NCBI RefSeq assembly: GCF_008017825.1
Contig: NZ_VRLS01000093.1
Span: 1-64,000 of the forward strand
Source: Mesonia sp008017825
GTDB taxonomy: Bacteria > Bacteroidota > Bacteroidia > Flavobacteriales > Flavobacteriaceae
Direction of reading: 5' to 3'
DNA: 64,000 nucleotides
Below, piece by piece: positions 1 through 7,849 of the stretch. The number at the start of each line of letters is the position of its first letter. Position 1 is the stretch's first letter. The notes beneath the pieces are model-generated. The model had not been told where the DNA came from. It made no database searches and saw nothing but the letters and a program-made list of their open reading frames with translations. Position numbers and translations under genes: made by a program.

Positions 1-65
<65 letters not shown>

Positions 66-68
66 TTT

Positions 69-86
69 ACTTACCAATTGGTAAGT
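69..86. repeat. 18-bp perfect palindrome after 5S rRNA
   Basis: ACTTACCAATTGGTAAGT is its own reverse complement over all 18 bases. It lies directly between the 5S rRNA end and the terminator hairpin. It could fold into a short hairpin at the 3' end of the rRNA precursor, or be a protein-binding dyad. Its function is not known from the sequence. Confidence 0.7.
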
Positions 87-90
87 TTAT

Positions 91-128
91 AAACCCTTCA
101 CTTGATACAAGTGGAGGGTTTTTTTTTA
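91..128 (+). terminator. Rho-independent terminator of the rRNA operon
   Basis: The stem AACCCTTCACTTG / CAAGTGGAGGGTT has one internal mismatch region and a short ATA loop, followed by a run of T. It is correctly placed to end the rRNA transcript. Confidence 0.88.
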
Positions 129-220
129 CCCCTTTTTTAAAGTCAATTAAATCTTATTCTTATGATTTATTCTAAAAGAAATAGAATAAATTTACTCTTC
201 AGATCTATAATACCTCAATA

Positions 221-1360
221 ATGAATTTATCTAAAATTTGGTTGTCTTCTCCGCATATGGGCGGAAACGAAATTAAATATATCAATACCGCTTTTGATGA
301 AAATTGGATTGCACCTTTAGGACCTAATGTAAATGGTTTTGAACAAGATTTAAAAGATTTTATAGGAAATGGTAAAGAAGTAGCAGCATTAAGTAGTGGA
401 ACTGCAGCAATTCATTTAGCATTAATTCAATTAGGTGTTGGTTTAGGAGATGAAGTACTCTGCCAATCTTTTACGTTTTCCGCTTCAGCGAATCCAATTA
501 CTTATCAAGGCGCGAAACCCGTATTTATTGATAGTGAAAAACAGACCTGGAATATGTGTCCTAAAGCTTTAAAAGAAGGGATAGAGGCTAGAATTAAACA
601 TGGAAAGAAACCGAAAGCTATTATTGTGGTCCATTTATACGGAATGCCTGCTTTAATGGATGAAATTATGGAGCTTTCCACACAATATAATATTCCAGTA
701 ATTGAAGATGCTGCAGAAGCGTTAGGGTCTACATATAAAAATCAAAAATGTGGAACTTTCTCTAACTTTGGTATTTTATCTTTTAACGGAAATAAAATAA
801 TTACCACAAGTGGAGGAGGAGCATTGGTTTGTTCTTCCGAGGAAACAAAGAAAAAAGCAGTGTTTTATGCCACTCAGTCTAGAGATGACGCTCCTCACTA
901 TCAACATAGTCATATTGGTTATAATTATAGGTTGAGTAATATTTCAGCGGGGATAGGTAGAGGTCAAATGGAGGTTCTTGAAGAACACATCGAATTGCGT
1001 AGAAAAATGCATTTCTTTTATAAAGATCTATTTGCTTCAATTGAAGGAATTCAAGTTTTCGAAGAACCTAATGCTGATTTCTATTCGAATCATTGGTTAA
1101 GTGCTATTACTGTAAATCCAGAATTGACAAATGGAATTAATCGAGAAGATTTAAGGTTGGCTTTTGAAAAAGAAAATATAGAAAGTAGGCCTTTATGGAA
1201 ACCTATGCATATGCAGCCTATTTTTAAAGACTGTCCTTATTATGGAGGAAATGTAGCTAAGTCTCTATTTAATGAAGGTTTATGTTTGCCTTCTGGATCA
1301 AATTTAACTGATGAAGACCGAAATAGAATTTCTAATGTAATCAAAAAGATATTTAATTAG
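221..1360 (+). CDS. DegT/DnrJ/EryC1-family PLP-dependent sugar aminotransferase
   Basis: This 379-residue protein belongs to the DegT/DnrJ/EryC1/StrS aminotransferases, which transfer an amino group from glutamate to a nucleotide-linked 4-keto-6-deoxysugar. The N-terminal block with WIAPLGPNVN and the overall length resemble PglE-type UDP-4-amino-sugar enzymes. The PLP-binding lysine is likely Lys192 in FNGNKIITTSGGG, and Asp163 in IEDAAE is the likely pyridine-nitrogen ligand. Such genes normally sit in glycan biosynthesis clusters. Here it is the first gene after an rRNA operon, and the next gene (a nitroreductase) follows after 1 base, so the rest of a pathway is not visible. The substrate is inferred only at class level. 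Confidence 0.85.
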   Translation: MNLSKIWLSSPHMGGNEIKYINTAFDENWIAPLGPNVNGFEQDLKDFIGNGKEVAALSSGTAAIHLALIQLGVGLGDEVLCQSFTFSASANPITYQGAKPVFIDSEKQTWNMCPKALKEGIEARIKHGKKPKAIIVVHLYGMPALMDEIMELSTQYNIPVIEDAAEALGSTYKNQKCGTFSNFGILSFNGNKIITTSGGGALVCSSEETKKKAVFYATQSRDDAPHYQHSHIGYNYRLSNISAGIGRGQMEVLEEHIELRRKMHFFYKDLFASIEGIQVFEEPNADFYSNHWLSAITVNPELTNGINREDLRLAFEKENIESRPLWKPMHMQPIFKDCPYYGGNVAKSLFNEGLCLPSGSNLTDEDRNRISNVIKKIFN

Positions 1361-1361
1361 G

Positions 1362-1913
1362 ATGATTTTAAAAACTATAAAGGAAAGAAGATCTGTTTTT
1401 CCTGCACAATATACTTCTGATAAAGTAACTACGGAACAAATTAATCAGCTTTTAGAAGCTGCCAATTGGGCTCCTAGTCATCGCAAAACTGAACCTTGGC
1501 GTTTCTATGTCATAACTGATGATAAACTAAGTGAGTTAGGTGATTTTTTAGCAAAGGCTTACAAAGAAAGTGCCGAGGCATTTTCTGAGTTTAAATTTGA
1601 AAAAATTAAATCTAAACCAGCTCAAGCAAGTCATGTGATCGTGATTTGTATGCATCGAGATGAAAAAGAAAGAGTTCCTGAATGGGAAGAAATAGCCGCA
1701 ACCGCCATGGCGGTTCAAAATATGTGGTTAATGACAACTGAATTGGGTTTAGGTGGGTACTGGAGTTCACCATCCTTAATAGAACAGATGCCTAAATTTC
1801 TTCCTATGACAAAAGAAGAAAAGTGTTTAGGCTTTTTTTATGTAGGAAATTTTGAAGGAGAAACTCCAAAAGGAGATCGTCAACCTATAGATGATAAAGT
1901 AACTTGGTTATAA
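1362..1913 (+). CDS. Nitroreductase family protein
   Basis: At 183 residues this is a compact member of the FMN-dependent nitroreductase family. The N-terminus shows the typical RRS motif (IKERRSVFPAQY), which contacts FMN phosphate. It is followed by LLEAANWAPSHRKTEPWRF, the usual WAPS segment, and a C-terminal GLGGYWSSP loop. The family reduces nitro compounds, quinones or enoates with NAD(P)H; the substrate here is unknown. It starts 1 base after the aminotransferase stop and is probably co-transcribed with it. It converges with the hydratase gene on the other strand 11 bases away, with no terminator between. Confidence 0.85.
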   Translation: MILKTIKERRSVFPAQYTSDKVTTEQINQLLEAANWAPSHRKTEPWRFYVITDDKLSELGDFLAKAYKESAEAFSEFKFEKIKSKPAQASHVIVICMHRDEKERVPEWEEIAATAMAVQNMWLMTTELGLGGYWSSPSLIEQMPKFLPMTKEEKCLGFFYVGNFEGETPKGDRQPIDDKVTWL

Positions 1914-1924
1914 AATTTATTGAT

Positions 1925-2698
1925 TTAATGCACTAGAAAATCAATATCTCCCAAGCCTTCAATGCTTGCTTTAACCTTATCGGAAGGATTTAAGTTTACC
2001 ATGGGGCCCAATGCTCCAGAAAGGATAATTTCTCCTTTTTTTAGCGGATTGCCTAAATCATTCATTTTATTGGCTAACCAAACTACCGAATTTAAGGGAT
2101 TGCCCATGCAAGAAGTCCCATCTCCTTCAGATACCAATTGATCGTTTACAAAGAGCTGCATTTTATTATTCTCTAAATCAATTTCTTGAACGTTGGCTTT
2201 TTTAGTTCCTAATATAAAATGACTCGACGAGGCGTTATCTGCAATGGTATCTGTTATTTTAATGTTCCAATCTTTAATTCTACTCCCTACAATTTCTATG
2301 GCAGACGTGATGTAATCTGTCGCCAAAATCACATCTTCAGTAGTGATATTCTTACCTTTTAAATCTTCTTTTAAAATAAAAGCAATTTCAGCTTCAGCTT
2401 TGGGTTGCATCAATTCCGCGAAAGCGAGATTTTCACCTTGTTGAAATTGCATATGCTGAAGCAAAACTCCAAAATCGGGTTGATCTACTCCTAACTGTTC
2501 TTGTACTTTAAAAGAAGTAAGTCCAATTTTTTTACCAATCTCAATTCCGCCTTTAGCTATTTTCTGATCTACATTTATTTTCTGGATTTTATAGGCAGAC
2601 TCCAAATCGAGTTCTTTTAAATGGCTACGAATGGGAGCGCAAGCTTTTTGAGTAATTTCGGCTTGTAATAAAATGGCTGCAATTTCCTGATGTGTCAT
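1925..2698 (-). CDS. 2-keto-4-pentenoate hydratase / fumarylacetoacetase-fold protein
   Basis: This 257-residue protein resembles the MhpD-type 2-keto-4-pentenoate hydratases of the fumarylacetoacetate hydrolase superfamily. Its acidic EAEIAF metal-binding segment, GKKIGLTS block and SGALGPM region near the C-terminus fit that fold. MhpD enzymes hydrate 2-hydroxydienoates in meta-cleavage catabolism, but no other catabolic gene is near, so the real substrate is open. I chose the ATG at 2698 (MTHQEIAAIL). The longer open frame runs into the upstream DUF456 gene, which stops at 2700, leaving 1 base between the two. They are very likely one operon reading leftward. Confidence 0.8.
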   Translation of the reverse strand: MTHQEIAAILLQAEITQKACAPIRSHLKELDLESAYKIQKINVDQKIAKGGIEIGKKIGLTSFKVQEQLGVDQPDFGVLLQHMQFQQGENLAFAELMQPKAEAEIAFILKEDLKGKNITTEDVILATDYITSAIEIVGSRIKDWNIKITDTIADNASSSHFILGTKKANVQEIDLENNKMQLFVNDQLVSEGDGTSCMGNPLNSVVWLANKMNDLGNPLKKGEIILSGALGPMVNLNPSDKVKASIEGLGDIDFLVH

Positions 2699-2699
2699 A

Positions 2700-3203
2700 T
2701 TAAAAAAAGGATTGGAAGTTTTTAATGAAAATTGTAATAAATATCCCCAAATATACGCAGGCAGTAAAGAAACTGACAAAGGTAGAGGCTAAAAATCCTA
2801 AAAAAGATCCTGTAGCTGCTCGAAATGCTTTTTGAGTATTGCTTTGTTTATTAAAAATAATTTCGCCTAGAAATGCACCTAGAAACGGAGCAATAAGAAA
2901 ACCGAATGGTATAGGAGCGAAAATACCTACAACAAGCCCCACAGTGGTGCCAATAGCTGCGGCTTTACTTCCGCCAAATCTTTCGGTTCCTGCAGCAGGA
3001 ATTACATAATCTAAGACGATGATTAAAATAGCAATTATTAAAGTTATCGTTAACAAGACATAATTAATTTCAACTACAGAGGTAAGGTAGATCATCAAAA
3101 TACCTAACCAACTTAATGAAATACCGGGTAAAGCAGGAAGAAAAGTTCCTACGATTCCTACTACACATAAAATAAATCCAAGAAGAAGTAAAATTAAATC
3201 CAT
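2700..3203 (-). CDS. DUF456 family membrane protein
   Basis: This 167-residue hydrophobic protein has about four to five membrane segments and the recognisable DUF456 pattern: an N-terminal VVGIVGTFLPALPG motif, then a DYVIPAAGTERFGGSKAA motif between helices, and a glycine-rich helix with PFLGAFLGE. The family's function is unknown; it is an inner-membrane protein found widely in bacteria. The gene is transcribed away from blaI. Its start codon lies about 13 bases from the first of two dyads in the shared 134-bp intergenic region, so it may share control with the BlaI cassette. Confidence 0.82.
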   Translation of the reverse strand: MDLILLLLGFILCVVGIVGTFLPALPGISLSWLGILMIYLTSVVEINYVLLTITLIIAILIIVLDYVIPAAGTERFGGSKAAAIGTTVGLVVGIFAPIPFGFLIAPFLGAFLGEIIFNKQSNTQKAFRAATGSFLGFLASTFVSFFTACVYLGIFITIFIKNFQSFF

Positions 3204-3215
3204 GATTAAATTTTC

Positions 3216-3249
3216 AACTAATAAATTAGTTTAAACTAAAAATTTAGTT
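3216..3249. promoter_or_regulatory. Two tandem 16-bp dyads, candidate BlaI operators
   Basis: AACTAATAAATTAGTT (3216-3231) and AACTAAAAATTTAGTT (3234-3249) each have perfect 7-bp inverted arms around an AA centre. They share the outer half-site AACTAA/TTAGTT, and their centres are 18 bp apart. The second dyad touches the -7 element of the rightward blaI promoter. BlaI/MecI repressors are known to bind dyads in their own promoters, so autoregulation is a reasonable inference. Control of the leftward DUF456 gene is also possible. Confidence 0.6.
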
Positions 3250-3256
3250 ATATTTG
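3249..3256 (+). promoter_or_regulatory. -7 promoter element upstream of blaI
   Basis: TATATTTG matches the Bacteroidota -7 consensus TAnnTTTG exactly. No convincing -33 TTG was seen at the right distance. The dyads occupy that spacer, as expected for a repressed promoter. The predicted leader is about 75 bases. Confidence 0.5.
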
Positions 3257-3337
3257 AATATTCATTATAATTTGAATGAATCAGAAAGGTATATTTTTTA
3301 CTGAATTAAAAATAACTTTTTAAGAAAAAACTGCTAT

Positions 3338-3697
3338 ATGAAAGAATTGACAAAAGCTGAAGAAGAGGTAATGCAACAACTATGGAAATTAGAAGAAGCG
3401 AATGTGGCATCTATTATAGAGGAGATGCCAAAACCAAAACCCGCTTATAACACAGTTTCTACGATTGTAAGAATTTTAGAGAGTAAAGGATTTGTGGGTT
3501 ATAAAAAAGTTGGGAGAGGACATCATTATTTTCCGTTGGTTAAAAAGGATAGTTACAGTAAATTTTCTATGACCAAGCTTATGAATAATTATTTTGATGG
3601 CTCTATGAAGAGTATGCTTTCCTTTTTTGTAAAGAAAAATGATATGAGCACCGCAGAACTGGAGGAGATTTTAAAAGAAATTAATAAAAAACAATAA
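3338..3697 (+). CDS. BlaI/MecI/CopY family transcriptional repressor
   Basis: This 119-residue protein has the standard BlaI/MecI layout. An N-terminal winged helix (residues about 1-75) contains LTKAEEEVMQQLW, the recognition region KPAYNTVSTIVRILESKGFV and the wing KKVGRGHHYFPL, followed by a helical dimerisation tail. The family represses its target genes until a membrane peptidase partner inactivates it. The partner gene follows after 1 base. No beta-lactamase is near, so this belongs to the large group of Bacteroidota BlaI pairs whose inducer and targets are unknown. Two dyads in its promoter are candidate operators. Confidence 0.92.
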   Translation: MKELTKAEEEVMQQLWKLEEANVASIIEEMPKPKPAYNTVSTIVRILESKGFVGYKKVGRGHHYFPLVKKDSYSKFSMTKLMNNYFDGSMKSMLSFFVKKNDMSTAELEEILKEINKKQ

Positions 3698-3698
3698 G

Positions 3699-5216
3699 AT
3701 GGGATTATATATAGTACAATTCAGTTTATTCTTAGCAGTCTTTTATGTGGCTTACCTATTGTTTTTAAAAAAGGAAACTTTTTTTGACTACAATCGCCTC
3801 TATTTACTATTAACGCCGTGTTTAGCCTTGCTGTTGCCATTCATAACCTTAGATTTTTTAAGACCAAAAGACTCAACAGGGACAGCATATATTAATTTAC
3901 CACCCGTTTTATTAGGTGATTTTGCGGTCGCAGCCGAAGAAACTCAAGCCGTGACCCATAATTTAGAAGCCATTAAGTGGACCCAAATATTATGGCAAAA
4001 TGGTTTTTTAATTCTTTACGGAATTGGTTTTAGCATCGCTTTCTTACTTCTGATAAAAAAATGGAATCAGTTTAGAAAATTTAAGCAAAGTGGAATTCAA
4101 AAACAACAAGACGGTATTTTTTATAGCGAAATACAAAACAGCAGAATTGCTTGTACCTTCTACAATCAAATATTTATAGGTAGTGAAATTAAGGAAAAGG
4201 AAAGGCAACATATTTTGCAGCACGAATGGGTTCACGTAACGCAAAATCATAGTCTTGATTTATTCTACTTCGAAATTTTAAAACTCTTGTTTTGGTTTCA
4301 TCCTGCGGTATTTGCTTACCAAAAACAGATAACAAGTCTGCATGAATTTATAGCCGACGAATACGTCACCCAGAATACATCAAAAATTAATTACTACCAA
4401 AGTCTACTTAATGTAGCTTTTGGGACTCATCAAATATCATTCATCAATCAATTTTTTAATCATTCATTAATCAAAAAACGAATCGTTATGTTACAAAAAT
4501 CAAAATCAGCTGCTCAAGCAAAGCTAAAGTATTTAATTGTTTTGCCACTAATGGTAGCCATGCTCACTTATGTGTCATGTTCAGAAAATGAAGAAACCGT
4601 AGAAATCAATCAATCTGAGCTTCCAGCCCCACCGCCACCGCCAGCTCCTCCTACAGAATTGCTTTTACCTGATGAGACAGAGAATTATGGAGTCATCGAA
4701 GTGGAAGATATTAATAATTTGACTGATGATGAAAATCGCAGATTTAGAGAATTATCAAAAAAAATAATTGAAGACAAAGTGATGCATAAATTGGTCATTA
4801 CAGATGGAGAAAATAAAAAAGTTTATGATTTGGATAAGAAGAGTTCTATAGAAATTGATGGAGTTTCTTTTTCATCTATTGAAACCGTTCCTGCTTATCC
4901 AGGTTGTGATCAAATTAGCAATAATGAAACTATAAAGGATTGTACTAGTAGTTTAATAAGTCAATTTGTAAATTCAAACTTTAATACCAAAGCGGTAGAA
5001 AGTTTTGCAAAAAAAGGTTCAAATAGAATTTATGTTAAATTTACGATTGGTAAAACTGGAGATATCGAAGATATAAAAGCAAGAGCGGCAAGTCCAGAAT
5101 TAGCGGAAGAAGCTAAAAGAGTGGTTGCTCAATTACCAAAAATGCAACCAGGAATGCAAGATGGTAAAGCAGTCAATGTTTTATATAGTTTACCTATTAT
5201 ATTCAAAATTGACTAG
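3699..5216 (+). CDS. BlaR1-like M56 membrane metallopeptidase with TonB-type C-terminal domain
   Basis: This 505-residue sensor/protease is the partner of the BlaI repressor. Membrane segments lie near residues 1-22, 35-55, 103-121 and 277-293. The zinc site is His175-Glu176-x-x-His179 (HEWVH), with downstream Glu216 in HEFIADE as the likely third ligand. After the last membrane helix comes a proline-rich linker (about 300-316) and a C-terminal segment with FTIGKTGDIEDIKA and NVLYSLPIIF, which looks like a TonB C-terminal domain rather than a penicillin-binding sensor. The signal sensed is therefore not expected to be a beta-lactam. It is tightly coupled to blaI (1 base) and to the TPR gene (0 bases). 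Confidence 0.88.
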   Translation: MGLYIVQFSLFLAVFYVAYLLFLKKETFFDYNRLYLLLTPCLALLLPFITLDFLRPKDSTGTAYINLPPVLLGDFAVAAEETQAVTHNLEAIKWTQILWQNGFLILYGIGFSIAFLLLIKKWNQFRKFKQSGIQKQQDGIFYSEIQNSRIACTFYNQIFIGSEIKEKERQHILQHEWVHVTQNHSLDLFYFEILKLLFWFHPAVFAYQKQITSLHEFIADEYVTQNTSKINYYQSLLNVAFGTHQISFINQFFNHSLIKKRIVMLQKSKSAAQAKLKYLIVLPLMVAMLTYVSCSENEETVEINQSELPAPPPPPAPPTELLLPDETENYGVIEVEDINNLTDDENRRFRELSKKIIEDKVMHKLVITDGENKKVYDLDKKSSIEIDGVSFSSIETVPAYPGCDQISNNETIKDCTSSLISQFVNSNFNTKAVESFAKKGSNRIYVKFTIGKTGDIEDIKARAASPELAEEAKRVVAQLPKMQPGMQDGKAVNVLYSLPIIFKID

Positions 5217-6374
5217 ATGTTAAGAATACTGAGTTTATTTATTTTAATAGCAATTTTTCAGCGGGTCGAAGCACAAACTTCGACCCTTGCTTTAGCCGAT
5301 AGTTTATATAGCGTGGGCGATTATCAAAAAGCGATTCAAGTCTATGAGGCGCAAGGAAATATTTCGGCCAATGTGTATCAAAAAATAGCATCGGCTCAAA
5401 ACGCTAGGGGGAATTTAAATGCAGCACTTGTAGCTTATCAAAAAGCGATTCAGCAAAATTCTAATTTAGTGGTTGCAAAAGCTAATTATGGTAAATTGTT
5501 GAGGCGGACCTTTCAGTATCAAAAAGCAGATAGCGTTTACACGGATTTGATTCAGCAATATCCTCAAAACCCAGATTTTTATTATCAATTGGGATTAATA
5601 AAACAAAATTTAAAAGACCCAGAAGCTTACCTATATTTTGAAAGAAGTTTAAAGCACGATGTCTTTCATCAACACGCTTTGTATCAATTAGCTTCTTATT
5701 ACTACAGTCAAAAAGATTTCAAAAAAGCCGAAAAACTTACGCTAAGAGGTTTAAAGAATAATCCTAGGAATATAAAAATGCAATTGCTTTCAGCTCTAAA
5801 TGCCTATACCCAGCGTAATTATTCTTCCGCTTTAAAGCGTTATGAAAAAGTAATTAATTTGGGATATACATCTGAAAATGTATTTGAAAAACTAGGTATG
5901 TGCTATTACCAAGAGGGTTTTATTAATCCTGCCATCGAAGCTTATTTAAGTGCTTTAAAATTGAATTCAGAAAACGCGACCGCTCATTTATATGTGGGAA
6001 AGTTATATTTACATAGAGAGGATTTAGCCGAAGCAGAGAAACATTTACTGATGGCTTTGCTTTTAAGTAAACCCAAACTAGATGAGTCCTATCAATCTTT
6101 AGGTTTAACTTATAAGGGTAAAGAAGATTACAAAAAAGCGATGTATTACTTTAATCTAGCTTTAGAAGAAGAGCCCAATAAAATGAGAAGTCAGTTTGAG
6201 CTGGCGATAGCAGCCGATAATTATTATGCCGATTTAAATACGCGCCTTTCTTATTATGAATTATTTGTAAAAAAATTTAAGAACCATAGTGGAGTTCAAT
6301 CCTTTGTAGAATTAGCAAATAGAAGAATTAAGGATTTAAAAGAAGAGCAACATCTATCTAAAAAAGTAGATTAA
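5217..6374 (+). CDS. Exported tetratricopeptide-repeat protein
   Basis: This 385-residue protein has a cleavable signal peptide (residues 1-19, ending VEAQ) followed by nine or ten TPR units through most of the chain, recognisable from repeats such as AYQKAIQQNSN, YEKVINLGY and YFNLALEEEPN. TPR arrays are protein-interaction scaffolds; no catalytic motif is visible. The start codon directly follows the stop of the M56 peptidase, so it is the third gene of the BlaI cassette. A periplasmic adaptor role in that signalling system is an inference from position only. Confidence 0.85.
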   Translation: MLRILSLFILIAIFQRVEAQTSTLALADSLYSVGDYQKAIQVYEAQGNISANVYQKIASAQNARGNLNAALVAYQKAIQQNSNLVVAKANYGKLLRRTFQYQKADSVYTDLIQQYPQNPDFYYQLGLIKQNLKDPEAYLYFERSLKHDVFHQHALYQLASYYYSQKDFKKAEKLTLRGLKNNPRNIKMQLLSALNAYTQRNYSSALKRYEKVINLGYTSENVFEKLGMCYYQEGFINPAIEAYLSALKLNSENATAHLYVGKLYLHREDLAEAEKHLLMALLLSKPKLDESYQSLGLTYKGKEDYKKAMYYFNLALEEEPNKMRSQFELAIAADNYYADLNTRLSYYELFVKKFKNHSGVQSFVELANRRIKDLKEEQHLSKKVD

Positions 6375-6426
6375 GAATTTTAACATCTACTCTTTGTTTT
6401 TTAGCTGATTTACTTACATTTACCCT

Positions 6427-6903
6427 ATGTATAAGATTACGTGGGTATTTTTATTTTTTTCTCTTTTAGGTTGCCAACAAATGGAAACTAAGAAGGTTTT
6501 TTCTGATGAAATTGCAGCAGAAGAACTAAAGCACATTAATTGGAATGATGTGGAAACTTATCCTAGTTTTCCTGAATGTGAAAAGTGTGACGAAAAAGCA
6601 AAACAAAAACGTTGTTTTGAGCAAAGACTTACTCAAATCATTTATGAAAATTTAGAAACACATCAAGTTGTTTTGCAAGATAGTCTCCATGAAAAGGTAA
6701 TGGTGGTGATAGGAGTTTCAGCTAAAGGAGAGGTAAAAATAGACTCTTTAAAAGCTTCTGAACATTTGAGAGAGCAATTACCAGAATTTGAGAATTGGTT
6801 AGAAAAAGCAGTAACCAATTTACCTAAAACTTATCCCGCTCAAAAACGAGGAATTCCTGTAAATACAAGTTTTCAGTTACCGTTAACTATTCAGTCTGAG
6901 TAA
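6427..6903 (+). CDS. Lipoprotein with TonB-C-like domain
   Basis: This 158-residue protein begins with a lipoprotein signal peptide; the lipobox LLGC places the acylated cysteine at Cys16. The C-terminal half (VMVVIGVSAKGEVKID ... IPVNTSFQLPLTI) has the strand pattern of a TonB C-terminal domain, echoing the C-terminus of the M56 peptidase upstream. Four cysteines near residues 52-67 (CEKCDEKAKQKRC) could form disulfides. It lies 52 bases after the TPR gene and may belong to the same unit. Its exact function is unknown. Confidence 0.72.
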   Translation: MYKITWVFLFFSLLGCQQMETKKVFSDEIAAEELKHINWNDVETYPSFPECEKCDEKAKQKRCFEQRLTQIIYENLETHQVVLQDSLHEKVMVVIGVSAKGEVKIDSLKASEHLREQLPEFENWLEKAVTNLPKTYPAQKRGIPVNTSFQLPLTIQSE

Positions 6904-6907
6904 AAAA

Positions 6908-7789
6908 TTACATTTTAAATTTATAACCTAAAGTAAAATCTATAGGGAATTCTCCATTAGTATCTTCAGCAAGAGAAACTACATCGTTATAGCTAAAGGT
7001 TAAAAAACCATTTGGAGTAATCTTATATGCAACTCCAGCTCCAAAACTTATAGGAAAATTTAGTTCACTATCTTTCCTATTAATTTCTTCGTTATTTAAA
7101 TAATCTTCAGGATCTATGATAATATAATTTTCATTGTAAAAATTGAGATTGATAAATTCCGTGACAACGTAAAAATGGAAATCACTTAAATTAATAATTT
7201 TAAAACGGTAATTAAGTGAAATCTGCGCTTCAGAATATTTATATTCTTCCGATTCAAAAACATACCTAAACTGAACAAAAGCTGAATGTCTTTTTAAGGT
7301 TTCGTCACTGTAAATTTCCCATTCTGCTCCAAGAAGAGGAGCTGTTTCATTTCCAGGATTTGTGGTGTATACTAAATTGGTTATTCCGCCAAAAAAGCCC
7401 AAACGCGAGTTGACGCTAATTTGTTTTCTAGGATCTTGAAAATCTTTATCTTTTAAACTATTGTATGTAATAATAAATTCTTGCAAGCTCGATAACGTAA
7501 GATTTACGCGCTTTGTAGAAATATTTTCATCGTCGGTAAAGCTTTCTAAGGTAGTTTTGTATTGCTCGGCATATTTACCATCTACCTTTGTGTTGGTGAG
7601 CTCTTCTAAACTTTCATTTCTAGAAATAAAATAGCGATACTCACCATCAATAATATTGTACAATAAATCGAGCTCTCCATCTACCGTTTTTATAAGTGAA
7701 TATTCTTTTCCTTGGTAAGAATAATTTTCTTGAGCGTTCGATAAGTTAAATAAAAATAAAGCTATTAAAAGAGTAAGAAATGGTTTCAT
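6908..7789 (-). CDS. Hypothetical exported protein, probable outer-membrane barrel
   Basis: I do not recognise a named family. The 293-residue protein starts at the ATG at 7789 (MKPFLTLLIALFLF), which gives a clean signal peptide ending SNAQ; the upstream ATG at 7810 would put seven extra polar residues before it. The second half is rich in alternating aromatic/polar strands (AFVQFRYVFE, QISLNYRFKI, FHFYVVTEF, GFLTFSYND) and ends FTLGYKFKM. A terminal aromatic-x-Met strand of this kind is typical of Bacteroidota outer-membrane beta barrels. It converges on the lipoprotein gene with 4 bases between. Confidence 0.65.
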   Translation of the reverse strand: MKPFLTLLIALFLFNLSNAQENYSYQGKEYSLIKTVDGELDLLYNIIDGEYRYFISRNESLEELTNTKVDGKYAEQYKTTLESFTDDENISTKRVNLTLSSLQEFIITYNSLKDKDFQDPRKQISVNSRLGFFGGITNLVYTTNPGNETAPLLGAEWEIYSDETLKRHSAFVQFRYVFESEEYKYSEAQISLNYRFKIINLSDFHFYVVTEFINLNFYNENYIIIDPEDYLNNEEINRKDSELNFPISFGAGVAYKITPNGFLTFSYNDVVSLAEDTNGEFPIDFTLGYKFKM

Positions 7790-7849
7790 ATTGGGTAGTG
7801 TGTTTCTCAAATTTAGTAATAATTAGCTAAGTTAAGTTAGAATCATCTA

